In this document: piece after piece, positions 52,842 through 61,692 of the stretch
How the letters are laid out: each line of letters starts with the position of its first letter
Position numbering within the stretch: the stretch's first letter is position 1
From: SAR86 cluster bacterium AG-447-A08
Lineage (GTDB): Bacteria > Pseudomonadota > Gammaproteobacteria > Magnimaribacterales > Magnimaribacteraceae
Length of the DNA stretch: 64,000 nt
Reading direction: 5' to 3'
NCBI GenBank assembly: GCA_003212335.1
Contig: QCQA01000004.1
Location: 1 to 64,000 of the forward strand
Notes under the pieces: model-generated
Databases searched by the model: none
What the model saw: only the letters and a program-made list of their open reading frames with translations
What the model was told of the DNA's origin: nothing
Position numbers and translations under genes: made by a program

Positions 52842-55709
52842 TTATTGACATGCCTCACAGTCTGGATCAAGTATTGAACAGGCTGATGGGGCTGTTGTGT
52901 TTGTTTGAGGTTGGACTTCAGGTTGAGCTGTTGCCGCAACGGCGTTGAGCTCTCCTGTTGATATAGTTGATTTCTCTGCGGTAGTAGCAGATCTTGAACG
53001 TAGATAATAGGTTGTTTTAAGACCTCTTAACCAGGCCATTCTGTACATGATGTCCAGCTTTTTCCCGTTTGGTTCATCTATATACAAGTTTAATGATTGA
53101 CTTTGATCTATCCACTTCTGTCTTCTGCTTGCTGCGTCTATCAACCACCTCGGTTCAATATCAAATGCGGTAGCAAAAAGGTCTTTAATTTCTTCAGGTA
53201 TTCTTGAGATTCCTTTTACACTGCCATCATAGTATTTAAGATCATTTATCATCACCGAATCCCATAACCCCAGCTCTTTTAACTTTTCTACCATCGGAAT
53301 ATTGGTTACAGTAAATTCACCTGAAAGATTCGATTTTACATATAAGTTTTGATAAGTAGGTTCTATTGACTGAGAGACTCCCGTTATATTTGCTATTGTG
53401 GCTGTTGGTGCAATTGCCATAACATTTGAGTTTCTCATACCTTGTTTTCTTACAACTTCTCTTAAGCTATCCCAATCCATTGAGGAGCTTTCATCAACAT
53501 CAAGATAATCATTACCTCTACTTTCTTTAAGTAATTTTATGGAATCTATTGGCAGAATCCCTTGGCTCCACAGAGAGCCTTCATATGATTGATACTTTCC
53601 TCTTTCAGCAGCAAGATCACTTGATGCTTTTATCGCATAATAGCTGACCATTTCCATTGACCTATCTGCAAAGTCCACTGCTTCTTGTGAAGCATACGGT
53701 GTATTCAACATATAGAGAGCATCATGGAATCCCATAATGCCGAGACCTATTGGCCTATGTTTCATATTTGATGTTTCGGCTGCTTGGACTGCATAAAAAT
53801 TAATATCTATGACGTTATCAAGCATTCTTATAGCTGTATTTATTGTTTTTTCTAGCTTGGTTTCATCCATCTCACCATCTTTTATATGGTGAGTTAAATT
53901 AACAGAGCCTAGATTGCAGACAGCTATCTCGTCTTGGCTTGTATTCAAGGTTATCTCTGTGCATAGGTTAGATGAGTGAACAACCCCTGTGTGTTGTTGT
54001 GGTGAACGTAGATTGCATACATCTTTAAAGGTTATCCAAGGATGTCCAGTTTCAAAGACCATAGAGAGCATCTTTTTCCAAAGCTCCTTTGCATCAACTT
54101 CTTTATAAAACTCTATTTCCCCTGTTAGAGTTTGTGCTTCGTATTCTTCATATCTTTTTTCGAAATCGAGACCGTAGAGATCATGTAAATCTGGTGTGTC
54201 GCTTGGTGTAAATAAAGTCCATTTTTTATCTTCTGATACTCTCTTAAGGAATAAATCTGGTACCCAGTTAGCCGTATTCATATCGTGAGTGCGTCTTCTG
54301 TCATCTCCTGTATTTTTTCTTAGTTCTACAAACTCTTCTATATCCATATGCCAAGTTTCTAGATAAGAACATACTGCTCCTTTCCTTTTTCCTCCTTGAT
54401 TTACAGCCACAGCTGTATCGTTAACAACTTTCAAGAATGGAACTACTCCTTGTGATTTGCCATTTGTACCTTTGATCTGCGACCCTAGACCTCTTACTGG
54501 CGTCCAGTCATTTCCTAATCCGCCTGCCCATTTAGATAGCATTGCATTATCTTGAATAGCCCCATAAATTCCGTGTAAATCATCTGGGACAGTAGTCAAG
54601 TAACAAGAAGATAACTGTGAATGCTTCGTCCCTGAATTGAAGAGAGTAGGAGTGGAGCTCATATAGTCAAAACTTGAAAGAAGGTTATAAAATTCTATTG
54701 CTCTTTCTTCTCTGTTCTCTTCACGTAAGGCAAGTCCCATAGATACTCTCATAAAAAACACTTGAGGCAATTCATATCTTATTTCTGTATCGTGAATAAA
54801 ATACCTGTCGTAGAGTGTTTGGAGTCCTAAATATGTAAATAAATTATCTCTGGATGGGTCTATTGCTTGGCCCAGTTTTTCTATATCCATCTCCAAAAGC
54901 TCTGGATTTAAGATTTCATTCTCTACTCCCTTTGCTAGGAAATTTCTAAAAGCTTGTGGGTAGAGCTCTTGCATTTCTGTTTGTGTTGCTTGTTTTTGCA
55001 TACCCAAGTATGTAAGAGATTCTGTTCTTATGTTATCGAGTAATATTCTTGCTGTTACATAAGTATAGTTAGGCTCTTGTTCTACTAACGTTCTTGCTGT
55101 CATCACAAGAGACGTTCTAGCATCTTCTTCAGTTACACCGTCATATAGATTTTTGTTGGCTTCTTCTATAATTAAATTGGAATCTGTGCCTTCGAGTTCT
55201 TCGCAGGCTTCTGCCACCATTTTTTCTAGGCGATTTAGATCCAGAGTATCTTCTTCTCCATTTTCTAAAGTTATTTTGATTCCTTCTTTTTCTTCTTTTT
55301 GAGGAGATTCTTGTTGCCTCAATTGTTTCCTTTCTTCTCTGTATAGAACGTAGGCTCTGGCAACTTTTTGTTCTCCTGACCTCATCAATTCTAACTCTAC
55401 TTGGTCTTGTATTTCTTCAATGTGTAGAGTGCCCCCAGATGGCATTCTTCTGTTAAAAGTATTTGTTACAGCGTTTGCTAGCTCATTTACTTCGTTGTGT
55501 ATTCTTGTTGATGCTGCGGCAGCTCCTCCTTCAACCGCAAGGAATGCTTTGGTTATAGCTATAGCAATTTTCTCTGCGTCGTATGAAACAACCGATCCAT
55601 TTCTTTTGATGACCCTCATCTGCCCAGGAGCTATTGCTGGTTTTTGTTGTTCTTGCGCTGTTTGGGTTGTTTTTTCTGTTTTTTCTGCTGTTTGAGTCGA
55701 TGATTCCAT
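52842..55709 (-). CDS. nrdA: Ribonucleotide reductase class Ia, alpha subunit, two ATP-cones
   Basis: Catalytic subunit making dNDPs. 955 residues. After a Gln/Thr-rich lead there are two ATP-cone-like regulatory domains: residues about 30-130 (MRVIKRNGSVVSYDAEKI) and about 147-235 (IKITLENGEEDTLDLNRL). The barrel follows with SSCYLTTVPDD, the N-C-E site HSSNLCTEITLN and the CNLGSVNL segment. It ends with the redox pair CEAC (DPDCEACQ). Two cones indicate allosteric control by dATP/ATP, though one may be degenerate. The promoter region holds NrdR boxes. Confidence 0.97.
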   Translation of the reverse strand: MESSTQTAEKTEKTTQTAQEQQKPAIAPGQMRVIKRNGSVVSYDAEKIAIAITKAFLAVEGGAAAASTRIHNEVNELANAVTNTFNRRMPSGGTLHIEEIQDQVELELMRSGEQKVARAYVLYREERKQLRQQESPQKEEKEGIKITLENGEEDTLDLNRLEKMVAEACEELEGTDSNLIIEEANKNLYDGVTEEDARTSLVMTARTLVEQEPNYTYVTARILLDNIRTESLTYLGMQKQATQTEMQELYPQAFRNFLAKGVENEILNPELLEMDIEKLGQAIDPSRDNLFTYLGLQTLYDRYFIHDTEIRYELPQVFFMRVSMGLALREENREERAIEFYNLLSSFDYMSSTPTLFNSGTKHSQLSSCYLTTVPDDLHGIYGAIQDNAMLSKWAGGLGNDWTPVRGLGSQIKGTNGKSQGVVPFLKVVNDTAVAVNQGGKRKGAVCSYLETWHMDIEEFVELRKNTGDDRRRTHDMNTANWVPDLFLKRVSEDKKWTLFTPSDTPDLHDLYGLDFEKRYEEYEAQTLTGEIEFYKEVDAKELWKKMLSMVFETGHPWITFKDVCNLRSPQQHTGVVHSSNLCTEITLNTSQDEIAVCNLGSVNLTHHIKDGEMDETKLEKTINTAIRMLDNVIDINFYAVQAAETSNMKHRPIGLGIMGFHDALYMLNTPYASQEAVDFADRSMEMVSYYAIKASSDLAAERGKYQSYEGSLWSQGILPIDSIKLLKESRGNDYLDVDESSSMDWDSLREVVRKQGMRNSNVMAIAPTATIANITGVSQSIEPTYQNLYVKSNLSGEFTVTNIPMVEKLKELGLWDSVMINDLKYYDGSVKGISRIPEEIKDLFATAFDIEPRWLIDAASRRQKWIDQSQSLNLYIDEPNGKKLDIMYRMAWLRGLKTTYYLRSRSATTAEKSTISTGELNAVAATAQPEVQPQTNTTAPSACSILDPDCEACQ

Positions 55710-55751
55710 CTTTTTCCTTCCCCTTTTTCTTTTTTTCTTCTTTTTTATATA

Positions 55752-55767
55752 TCCCTATATATTGTGT
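55752..55767 (-). promoter_or_regulatory. NrdR-like box 1 upstream of nrdA
   Basis: A 16-bp palindrome ending CTATATATTGTGT, matching the NrdR box pattern acaCwAtATaTwGtgt at about 13 of 16 positions. It lies 43 nt upstream of the nrdA start. Confidence 0.75.
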
Positions 55768-55783
55768 CTAGTTTTAATAACAG

Positions 55784-55799
55784 ACACAAGATACTGTGT
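55784..55799 (-). promoter_or_regulatory. NrdR-like box 2 upstream of nrdA
   Basis: ACACAAGATACTGTGT, about 14 of 16 matches to the NrdR box and nearly palindromic. It starts 32 bp from box 1, i.e. three helical turns, the spacing typical of paired NrdR boxes. Confidence 0.78.
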
Positions 55800-55849
55800 T
55801 TTTAACAAAAACACAATACTATAAACATACAAATTTTCTGTTAATTTTC

Positions 55850-55858
55850 TGTGGATAA
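55850..55858 (-). promoter_or_regulatory. Perfect DnaA box upstream of nrdA
   Basis: TTATCCACA on the minus strand, an exact consensus DnaA box, 141 nt from nrdA and 47 nt from glpK. DnaA is known to act on the nrdAB promoter in E. coli; here the role is inferred. Confidence 0.7.
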
Positions 55859-55904
55859 GTTTTTAGTAACTTAGTTTTTTGTATACTGCGTTTGTGGAGA
55901 CAAT

Positions 55905-57371
55905 ATGAAAGAAAAAATCATCTCAATTGATCAGGGTACTTCAAGCACACGTTCCGTCTTATATGATAAAAAAGGACAATATATTGATTCAGTTCAACAA
56001 GAATTTGACCAACTTTTTCCCAGTGAAGGATGGGTGGAGCACAATCCAGATCAAATTTGGAAAACAGTTATTGATACTCTTTCTTCCCTTGTTCAAAGAA
56101 ATGGACTAGCAAGTGAAGAGATAGCTTCTATAGGTATAACAAACCAGAGAGAAACAACTATTGTATGGAATAAAAAAACAGGAAAACCAATTTACAATGC
56201 CATAGTCTGGCAAGATCGACGCACGGCAAGTTTTTGCGAAGAGCTAGTTTCTTATGAAAAAGAAATTCAGAAGAAAACAGGCTTAACAATAGATCCCTAT
56301 TTTTCTGCTACTAAAGTTAATTGGATATTAAGTAACGTTGATGGGGCTGCAGAATTAGCACAAAAGGGCGACTTATTATTCGGTACAGTAGATACTTTCT
56401 TGATATGGAAAATGACTGAAGGACAGCAGCATTTAACTGATGTAACAAATGCTTCTAGAACCATGCTATTTAATATAGTTGATCAGGTATGGGATGAAGA
56501 ATTATTGGAGTTATTTAAGATTCCAAGAAATATGCTTCCTGACGTTTGTGACAATGTTCATAATTTCGGTATAACAAATATATTAGGTGGTGATGTCAGT
56601 ATAGGAGGGGTAGCAGGAGATCAACAAGCTGCACTGATAGGACAATGCTGCTTTTCCCCCGGAGAAATCAAAAGTACTTACGGTACTGGTTGCTTTATGA
56701 TTGTTAATACAGGCAATAAAGCATTGTTTTCCAAGAATAAATTACTTACAACAATTGGTTACAGGCTCAACGGGGAAACTTCTTATGCGCTGGAAGGGAG
56801 TATTTTTGTAGCTGGCTCTGCAATACAGTGGTTAAGAGACGGTTTAGATTTTTTTGAGAATTCTTCAGAGACTGAAGCACTCGCTCAAAAAGGCTCGCCT
56901 GAATCAAATGTGCTAGTCGTACCCGCACTTACCGGTTTAGGGGCGCCATATTGGGATGCTGAAGCTAGGGGAGCTATTTTTGGACTAACAAGAGATACAG
57001 GCAGAGAGGACATAATTAAGGCAACCCTAGAATCTGTAGCCTATCAAACTAAAGATCTAGTTGAGGCAATGAAAAAAGACAAAGCTAGTCTGGACAAACT
57101 TATGATAGATGGAGGAATGGTTGCAAATAATTGGTTTTGCCAAAAACTTGCTAATACTCTTCGTGTTGATGTTTCTCGACCAAAAATTATTGAAACAACA
57201 TCATTAGGAGCTGCCTTCCTTGCGGGAATGAATGCTGGACTATTTGAAGATCTTAAATCACTACGAAAATTAAAGGTGATAGATAGATCATTTACTCCTG
57301 TGGAGGAGGTAGATAGTTACCTCGATTGGAAAGAGGCAGTTTCGAAAGTTCTGACAAATAAATTAGTTTAA
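55905..57371 (+). CDS. glpK: Glycerol kinase
   Basis: Phosphorylates glycerol to glycerol-3-phosphate. 488 residues of the FGGY family: ISIDQGTSSTRSVLYDKKG at the start (phosphate loop), GITNQRETTIVWNKKTGKP near residue 82, NAIVWQDRRTA near residue 103, YGTGCFMIVNTG near residue 265, and the C-terminal LMIDGGMVANNWFCQKLAN. No glpF or glpD is near, but the phosphodiesterase at 50858 also yields glycerol phosphate. The gene is divergent from nrdA and shares its regulatory gap. Its end overlaps argF by 9 nt. Confidence 0.96.
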   Translation: MKEKIISIDQGTSSTRSVLYDKKGQYIDSVQQEFDQLFPSEGWVEHNPDQIWKTVIDTLSSLVQRNGLASEEIASIGITNQRETTIVWNKKTGKPIYNAIVWQDRRTASFCEELVSYEKEIQKKTGLTIDPYFSATKVNWILSNVDGAAELAQKGDLLFGTVDTFLIWKMTEGQQHLTDVTNASRTMLFNIVDQVWDEELLELFKIPRNMLPDVCDNVHNFGITNILGGDVSIGGVAGDQQAALIGQCCFSPGEIKSTYGTGCFMIVNTGNKALFSKNKLLTTIGYRLNGETSYALEGSIFVAGSAIQWLRDGLDFFENSSETEALAQKGSPESNVLVVPALTGLGAPYWDAEARGAIFGLTRDTGREDIIKATLESVAYQTKDLVEAMKKDKASLDKLMIDGGMVANNWFCQKLANTLRVDVSRPKIIETTSLGAAFLAGMNAGLFEDLKSLRKLKVIDRSFTPVEEVDSYLDWKEAVSKVLTNKLV

Positions 57372-58244
57372 GAGTTCTAAAAGAAGTCCTTTTTGGGCGT
57401 GTAATCGATTTTCGGCTTGCCTCCATACTCTGCTTCTTTGATCATCCAATAGAGTAGTCGAAATCTCCTGACCTTTGACAGCGGGTAAACAATGCAAGAA
57501 CATAACATCTGATCTAGCTTGATCTAAAACTTTTTCATTAACTTGGTAGTTTTTAAAAGCCTCTATTCTTTCTTTTGATTCAGTTTCATCTCCCATTGAA
57601 ATCCAAACATCTGTTGATATAAGCTCGCTATCTTTAACTGCTTCAGATACAGATTGAGTATATGTAACATTTTTAAATTTGTAGTCTTCAACAGATAAGA
57701 ACTCTTTGGGGCATGCAACCCAAAGTTCGAAATCAAATAGCTCAGCAGCTTGAGCGTAAGAAAAGCAGACATTATTGAAGTCACCGCACCAAGCTACCTT
57801 TTTCCCTTTTATAGATCCTTTTTCTTCGTAGAAAGTTAGTAAGTCTGCAAGTAGTTGGCAAGGATGAGATTTATTACTTAAACCATTTATAACGGGAACA
57901 GAAGAATTTTCTGAAAACTTTAGTTGTGTCTCGTGATCAATTGTCCTTAAGACAAGTCCATCAACCATAGAGCTTAAAACTATTGCTGTGTCTTCAATTG
58001 GTTCACCTCTACCAAGCTGCAAGTCATTAACCGATAGAAAGCTTGCCTTGCCTCCAAGTTGTGTCATGGCAACTTCAAAAGATACCCTTGTTCTGGTAGA
58101 AGATTTTTCAAAAATTAAACCCAAAAACTTACCTTCCAGAGCATCAGAAACCTTATTTTTGGATTTGAGTTCAAGAGAATTTTTAATAATCCTCTCGAGG
58201 TCTTCAACCCCATAGTTATTTAAATCTAAAAAATGATTATTCAT
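57363..58244 (-). CDS. argF: Ornithine carbamoyltransferase
   Basis: Makes citrulline from ornithine and carbamoyl phosphate in arginine synthesis. 293 residues with the carbamoyl-phosphate loop KSSTRTRVSFEVAM near residue 51, LSNKSHPCQLLADLLTF near residue 121, and the ornithine/catalytic HCLPAVKGQE segment near residue 250. No other arginine gene is adjacent. Its 3' end overlaps the convergent glpK. Confidence 0.95.
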   Translation of the reverse strand: MNNHFLDLNNYGVEDLERIIKNSLELKSKNKVSDALEGKFLGLIFEKSSTRTRVSFEVAMTQLGGKASFLSVNDLQLGRGEPIEDTAIVLSSMVDGLVLRTIDHETQLKFSENSSVPVINGLSNKSHPCQLLADLLTFYEEKGSIKGKKVAWCGDFNNVCFSYAQAAELFDFELWVACPKEFLSVEDYKFKNVTYTQSVSEAVKDSELISTDVWISMGDETESKERIEAFKNYQVNEKVLDQARSDVMFLHCLPAVKGQEISTTLLDDQRSRVWRQAENRLHAQKGLLLELLN

Positions 58245-58334
58245 ATAATAAAAAAGGGGCGTGACTATATAGATTATCGATCATTTAAGCAATTAATGGT
58301 AAGCTTCGCGGCCTTAAAAATAAAGCTTATTAAA

Positions 58335-59522
58335 ATGCATCAATATAAAGTTAAGCCTCTAAGCAATATAGCAAAGATAGGACTAGATAAATTAGAAGGA
58401 ACAGACTGTTCCTTAGAAGAGAGTATTGATAATCCAGACGGAGTCTTAGTAAGGAGTACTAAGATTACACTTGAGGATTTAAATTCCGAACTGAAGGCCA
58501 TTTCAAGGGCTGGGGCAGGGGTGAACAATATTCCAGTCGATACTTGCACTGATCAAGGAATAGTAGTTTTTAACACCCCAGGCGCTAATGCCAATGCTGT
58601 TAAAGAATTAGTCTTGGCTGGTTTAATGCTTTCCTCTCGAAATGTTTATGCAAGTATTGATTTTGTTAATGAACTCACTGATATGGATCAAATGAGCGAT
58701 CTAGAACCTTTTCTTGAGAGTAATAAAAAGCAATTTAAAGGAAGTGAACTTGCTGGCTCATCGCTTGGAGTAGTGGGTCTAGGAGCAATAGGATCGAAAG
58801 TAGCGCGAATGGGAGTTTCTCTTGATATGGAAGTTGTCGGTTATGATCCAGCCCTTTCAGTAGAAGCAGCATGGAGACTTCCAAGCCAAGTTCAACCTGC
58901 AAACACAATAGAGGAATTATTTAAGGTTAGTGACTACATTTCTATTCATATACCCGCTCTTCCTTCTACCAAAGGAATCATAAACGGTGATTTATTTAGA
59001 GAAGCTTCTAATCTTTCACTGCTTAATTTCGCAAGACATGAAGTAGTAAACACTGATGATGTTTTAAAATATCTCGATAAAGGATGTTTAAGAAATTTTA
59101 TAACCGATTTCCCAACTCCTGATCTTATTAAAAGGGCAAATAATAATAAAGATGTGGTTTTATTGCCTCATATAGGAGCTAGTACAGCGCAAGCTGAAGA
59201 AAATTGTGCAGTTATGGCTGTAAACCAAGTAGTTGAATTTCTTGAGACTGGAAATATCAAAAATTCAGTAAATTTTCCTAATGTTCAACTCAAAAGAACT
59301 ACAGATTACAGGATAAGTATTATTAATAAAAATGTACCTGCAATGATAGGTCAAATTGCAACCGCATTGGGCGAGCTCAACTTAAATATCGCTGAGATGA
59401 CCAATGTCAGTAAAGGCGACATTGCCTATAACCTTATAGATGTAGAGAACCCAGTCGATGAAGCATCTATTGCAAAACTTAAAGAGATAGAAAACGTAAT
59501 AAATGTTAGATTAATCAGTTAA
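58335..59522 (+). CDS. serA: D-3-phosphoglycerate dehydrogenase
   Basis: First step of serine synthesis from 3-phosphoglycerate. About 395 residues: substrate domain start, NAD domain with LGVVGLGAIGSKVARMG near residue 150, the arginine in LLNFARHEVV near residue 230, the catalytic histidine in LLPHIGAST near residue 275, and a C-terminal ACT domain from about residue 322 (VPAMIGQIATALGELNLNIA) for serine feedback. I chose ATG 58335 (MHQYKVKPLSN); the open frame upstream reaches into argF and has no family match. It is divergent from argF. Confidence 0.92.
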   Translation: MHQYKVKPLSNIAKIGLDKLEGTDCSLEESIDNPDGVLVRSTKITLEDLNSELKAISRAGAGVNNIPVDTCTDQGIVVFNTPGANANAVKELVLAGLMLSSRNVYASIDFVNELTDMDQMSDLEPFLESNKKQFKGSELAGSSLGVVGLGAIGSKVARMGVSLDMEVVGYDPALSVEAAWRLPSQVQPANTIEELFKVSDYISIHIPALPSTKGIINGDLFREASNLSLLNFARHEVVNTDDVLKYLDKGCLRNFITDFPTPDLIKRANNNKDVVLLPHIGASTAQAEENCAVMAVNQVVEFLETGNIKNSVNFPNVQLKRTTDYRISIINKNVPAMIGQIATALGELNLNIAEMTNVSKGDIAYNLIDVENPVDEASIAKLKEIENVINVRLIS

Positions 59523-59880
59523 TCTTTTAAGTTATTGTTTTATTTATAGATTTATTTTTAATGATCTAAAACCCACAAGCAAAAGGTTTTTCACTAAAAT
59601 TACGCACAGTTTCTTGCTCAAGACTGAAAAAAGCATCAATAGTCAATATATTTATAATTTATAAACAAAAATAATCAATATTTCTTTTAAAGTATTGATT
59701 TTGTTAACTTTATTAAAATATGTTTGAAATTTGATCAATTCGCTGAAACTCGCTTATTTTTTCTAACAAAGAAAAAACATCTAAGTTATCCAAAGAGTTA
59801 TCCACAGAAAATGTGGATAAAAAAAAGCGTACTTAACAAAGAAGTTTTTAATCTTTTATTTATTCTTCATAATTGAAATT
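59523..59880. other. A+T-rich gap with DnaA-box cluster (candidate DnaA-binding locus or origin)
   Basis: The longest gene-free stretch of the window. It is very A+T-rich, most strongly at 59640-59730, where an inverted repeat AATCAATA/TATTGATT occurs (59673-59680 and 59693-59700). At its right end are three DnaA boxes within 35 bp: TTATCCAAA at 59786, TTATCCACA at 59798 and its inverted copy at 59812-59820. A weaker TTACGCACA lies near 59600. This is the make-up of an origin or DnaA-titration site, but no dnaA, mnmG or parAB genes are near. I see no RNA gene. Confidence 0.5.
59786..59820. promoter_or_regulatory. Cluster of three DnaA boxes, two forming a palindrome
   Basis: Box 1 TTATCCAAA (59786-59794, one mismatch) and box 2 TTATCCACA (59798-59806) are in the same direction. 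Box 3 TGTGGATAA (59812-59820) is the exact inverse of box 2 with a GAAAA spacer. They sit 61 nt before ung. Confidence 0.75.
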
Positions 59881-60576
59881 ATGACTGCTAGAAAAATGCC
59901 GAATATGGATATATCTTGGTTAGTAGCCCTTGAAGATGAATTCAAAAAACCCTATATGTTGAATCTAAGGCAATTTTTAATTCAAGAAAAATCTAAGAAC
60001 AAAATAATTTTTCCTCCTAATGAAAAAACATTTTCTTCCTTCCAATTAACCTCTTTAAACGAAGTAAAGTTAGTCATCATTGGTCAAGATCCTTACCATG
60101 GAGTGGGACAGGCTAATGGCCTTGCGTTTTCTGTAGAAAAAGATACTAAAATCCCACCTTCTCTGATTAACATCTACAAAGAATTAGAAGAAGATATAAA
60201 TCTGCAACCACCCAATCATGGAGATTTAACATTTTGGGCTAAGCAAGGCGTATTACTTTTAAATTCTGTACTGACTGTTGTAAAAGGTGAGCCTGCTTCT
60301 CACTCTGGTAAAGGATGGGAGATATTTACAGACAAAGTAATTGAAATATTGAACCAAAAAGAAAATATAGTTTTTATGTTATGGGGTAGCTATGCTCAAA
60401 AGAAAGGATCAATAATAGATGCCTCCAAGCATTGTGTATTGAAAGCTCCTCATCCTTCTCCTTTATCAGCTCATAGAGGATTTTTTGGTTCAAAGCATTT
60501 TTCAAAAGCGAACCAATATCTTATAACGAAAGGGAAGACTCCCATAAAGTGGACTCAAGAAGAGATTAATTACTAA
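59881..60576 (+). CDS. ung: Uracil-DNA glycosylase
   Basis: Removes uracil from DNA after cytosine deamination or dUTP incorporation. 231 residues, full length, with the catalytic water-activating motif GQDPYHGVGQANGLAFSV near residue 68, GVLLLNSVLTV near residue 122, and the leucine loop HPSPLSAHRGFFGSKHF near residue 190. The start is ATG 59881. The 3' end overlaps the convergent ygfZ by 11 nt. Confidence 0.98.
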   Translation: MTARKMPNMDISWLVALEDEFKKPYMLNLRQFLIQEKSKNKIIFPPNEKTFSSFQLTSLNEVKLVIIGQDPYHGVGQANGLAFSVEKDTKIPPSLINIYKELEEDINLQPPNHGDLTFWAKQGVLLLNSVLTVVKGEPASHSGKGWEIFTDKVIEILNQKENIVFMLWGSYAQKKGSIIDASKHCVLKAPHPSPLSAHRGFFGSKHFSKANQYLITKGKTPIKWTQEEINY

Positions 60577-61405
60577 AAATTATCTCCTGCTCTTTATAAT
60601 TTTTATTCATTGATAGTAGGCAAAGATTTTTTCCTTCTTTTGCAGATGACATCAACACTAAACCAATAGATTTTTGGTTATCATCAAAAACTTTAGACAA
60701 TGGTTTTACTTCCTTGTCTGTCGTTTTGATTATGATGTTAGGTAAATTTTTAGCCCTGTAATGCATTCTTGCAACTATTTCTTGACCTGTGTAGCAACCT
60801 TTCTCAAAATCAATCCTCGATGTAAGGTGGTAGCCAAGTTCGTGAGGTGTGAATTTATTGCTTGCTTCAGAGGTTATTTCGTAATTTAGATTCAATATTT
60901 CATCTTGTTTCCAAGCACTTTCGTCAAGAGAAACCTCAAAAGCTTCGAATAATTTAGGATTTGTCGAATATACTATGTGAAACTCTTTTTCTAAGTAGTG
61001 AACTCTTGAGAATAAACCATTATCTTCAAAAGATTTATCTAAATTTGATTTAGGAAACATATCTTTAAGGAGGTCGTTCTTTATACCAAAAAATTGATAC
61101 TGGTCCTCAATCGACATTTTTGTATCGTAAAAAGGTTGGTATTTTTCTAAAACAGCCATAGTCAATTCTAGAACTTTTTTATCTCCAATTAGATGATAGG
61201 AGTCATCTCTTTCAGCATTTATCGCAGTTACAAAAGAACCTATCGTCCTTCCTTTTACATCGCAAATTGCGCCCAATGCACAATTTCTTTCCGATACTTT
61301 CTCCATATCTGAGGTTATTTGACCTTGAAGAAGTTCAAATGAGCCTTTGCCATTTAATTCAAGTATGCTCAAATACTCGAGTTTTATAAGACGCTTTTCT
61401 TCCAC
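60566..61405 (-). CDS. ygfZ: YgfZ folate-binding Fe-S assembly protein
   Basis: A tetrahydrofolate-dependent factor for maturation of certain Fe-S enzymes. 279 residues related to the glycine-cleavage T protein. The diagnostic motif KGCYTGQEIVARMHYR occurs near residue 209, with ILNLNYEI and FTPHELGYHL before it. It is divergent from sdhE by 23 nt, the usual ygfZ/sdhE arrangement. Confidence 0.93.
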   Translation of the reverse strand: MEEKRLIKLEYLSILELNGKGSFELLQGQITSDMEKVSERNCALGAICDVKGRTIGSFVTAINAERDDSYHLIGDKKVLELTMAVLEKYQPFYDTKMSIEDQYQFFGIKNDLLKDMFPKSNLDKSFEDNGLFSRVHYLEKEFHIVYSTNPKLFEAFEVSLDESAWKQDEILNLNYEITSEASNKFTPHELGYHLTSRIDFEKGCYTGQEIVARMHYRAKNLPNIIIKTTDKEVKPLSKVFDDNQKSIGLVLMSSAKEGKNLCLLSMNKNYKEQEIIFSN

Positions 61406-61428
61406 AACAACTATTATAAGGCAATACT

Positions 61429-61692
61429 TTGAATGAATTAGAGAAAAAAATACTATGGCAATGCAGGCGAGGGTTATGGGAGCTAGATGCCATCTTAATC
61501 CCTTTTGTCGAAAAAAACTTTTCTAATCTAGAAGAAATAGAAATAGAAAATTTCAAAAAATTATTGGCATATGAGGATATAGAAATCTTTGATATTTTAG
61601 TTAACAAAAAACCATTTGAAGATGCTGAGATAAGTGCCATTGTTTCAAAGATACTTGAGTCTCATATTTCAAACTTGGGAGAATCCTTTTGA
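61429..61692 (+). CDS. sdhE: Succinate dehydrogenase assembly factor SdhE
   Basis: Promotes covalent FAD attachment to SdhA. 87 residues, normal size, with the RGxxE motif in CRRGLWELDAILIPF near residue 12. The start is TTG at 61429, which gives the usual N-terminal length; an ATG four bases later is out of frame and stops at once. Its stop overlaps the glk start (TTGA). Confidence 0.92.
   Translation: MNELEKKILWQCRRGLWELDAILIPFVEKNFSNLEEIEIENFKKLLAYEDIEIFDILVNKKPFEDAEISAIVSKILESHISNLGESF

Noticed and set aside
55811-55826. Third NrdR box (ACACAATACTATAAAC)
   Set aside because: Only the left half matches; the right half is far from the consensus and the spacing of 27 bp from box 2 does not fit.
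59798-59820. Palindrome TTATCCACA/TGTGGATAA as a terminator
   Set aside because: On the plus strand the stem is followed by A, not T, and on the minus strand by no T run; each arm is an exact DnaA box.
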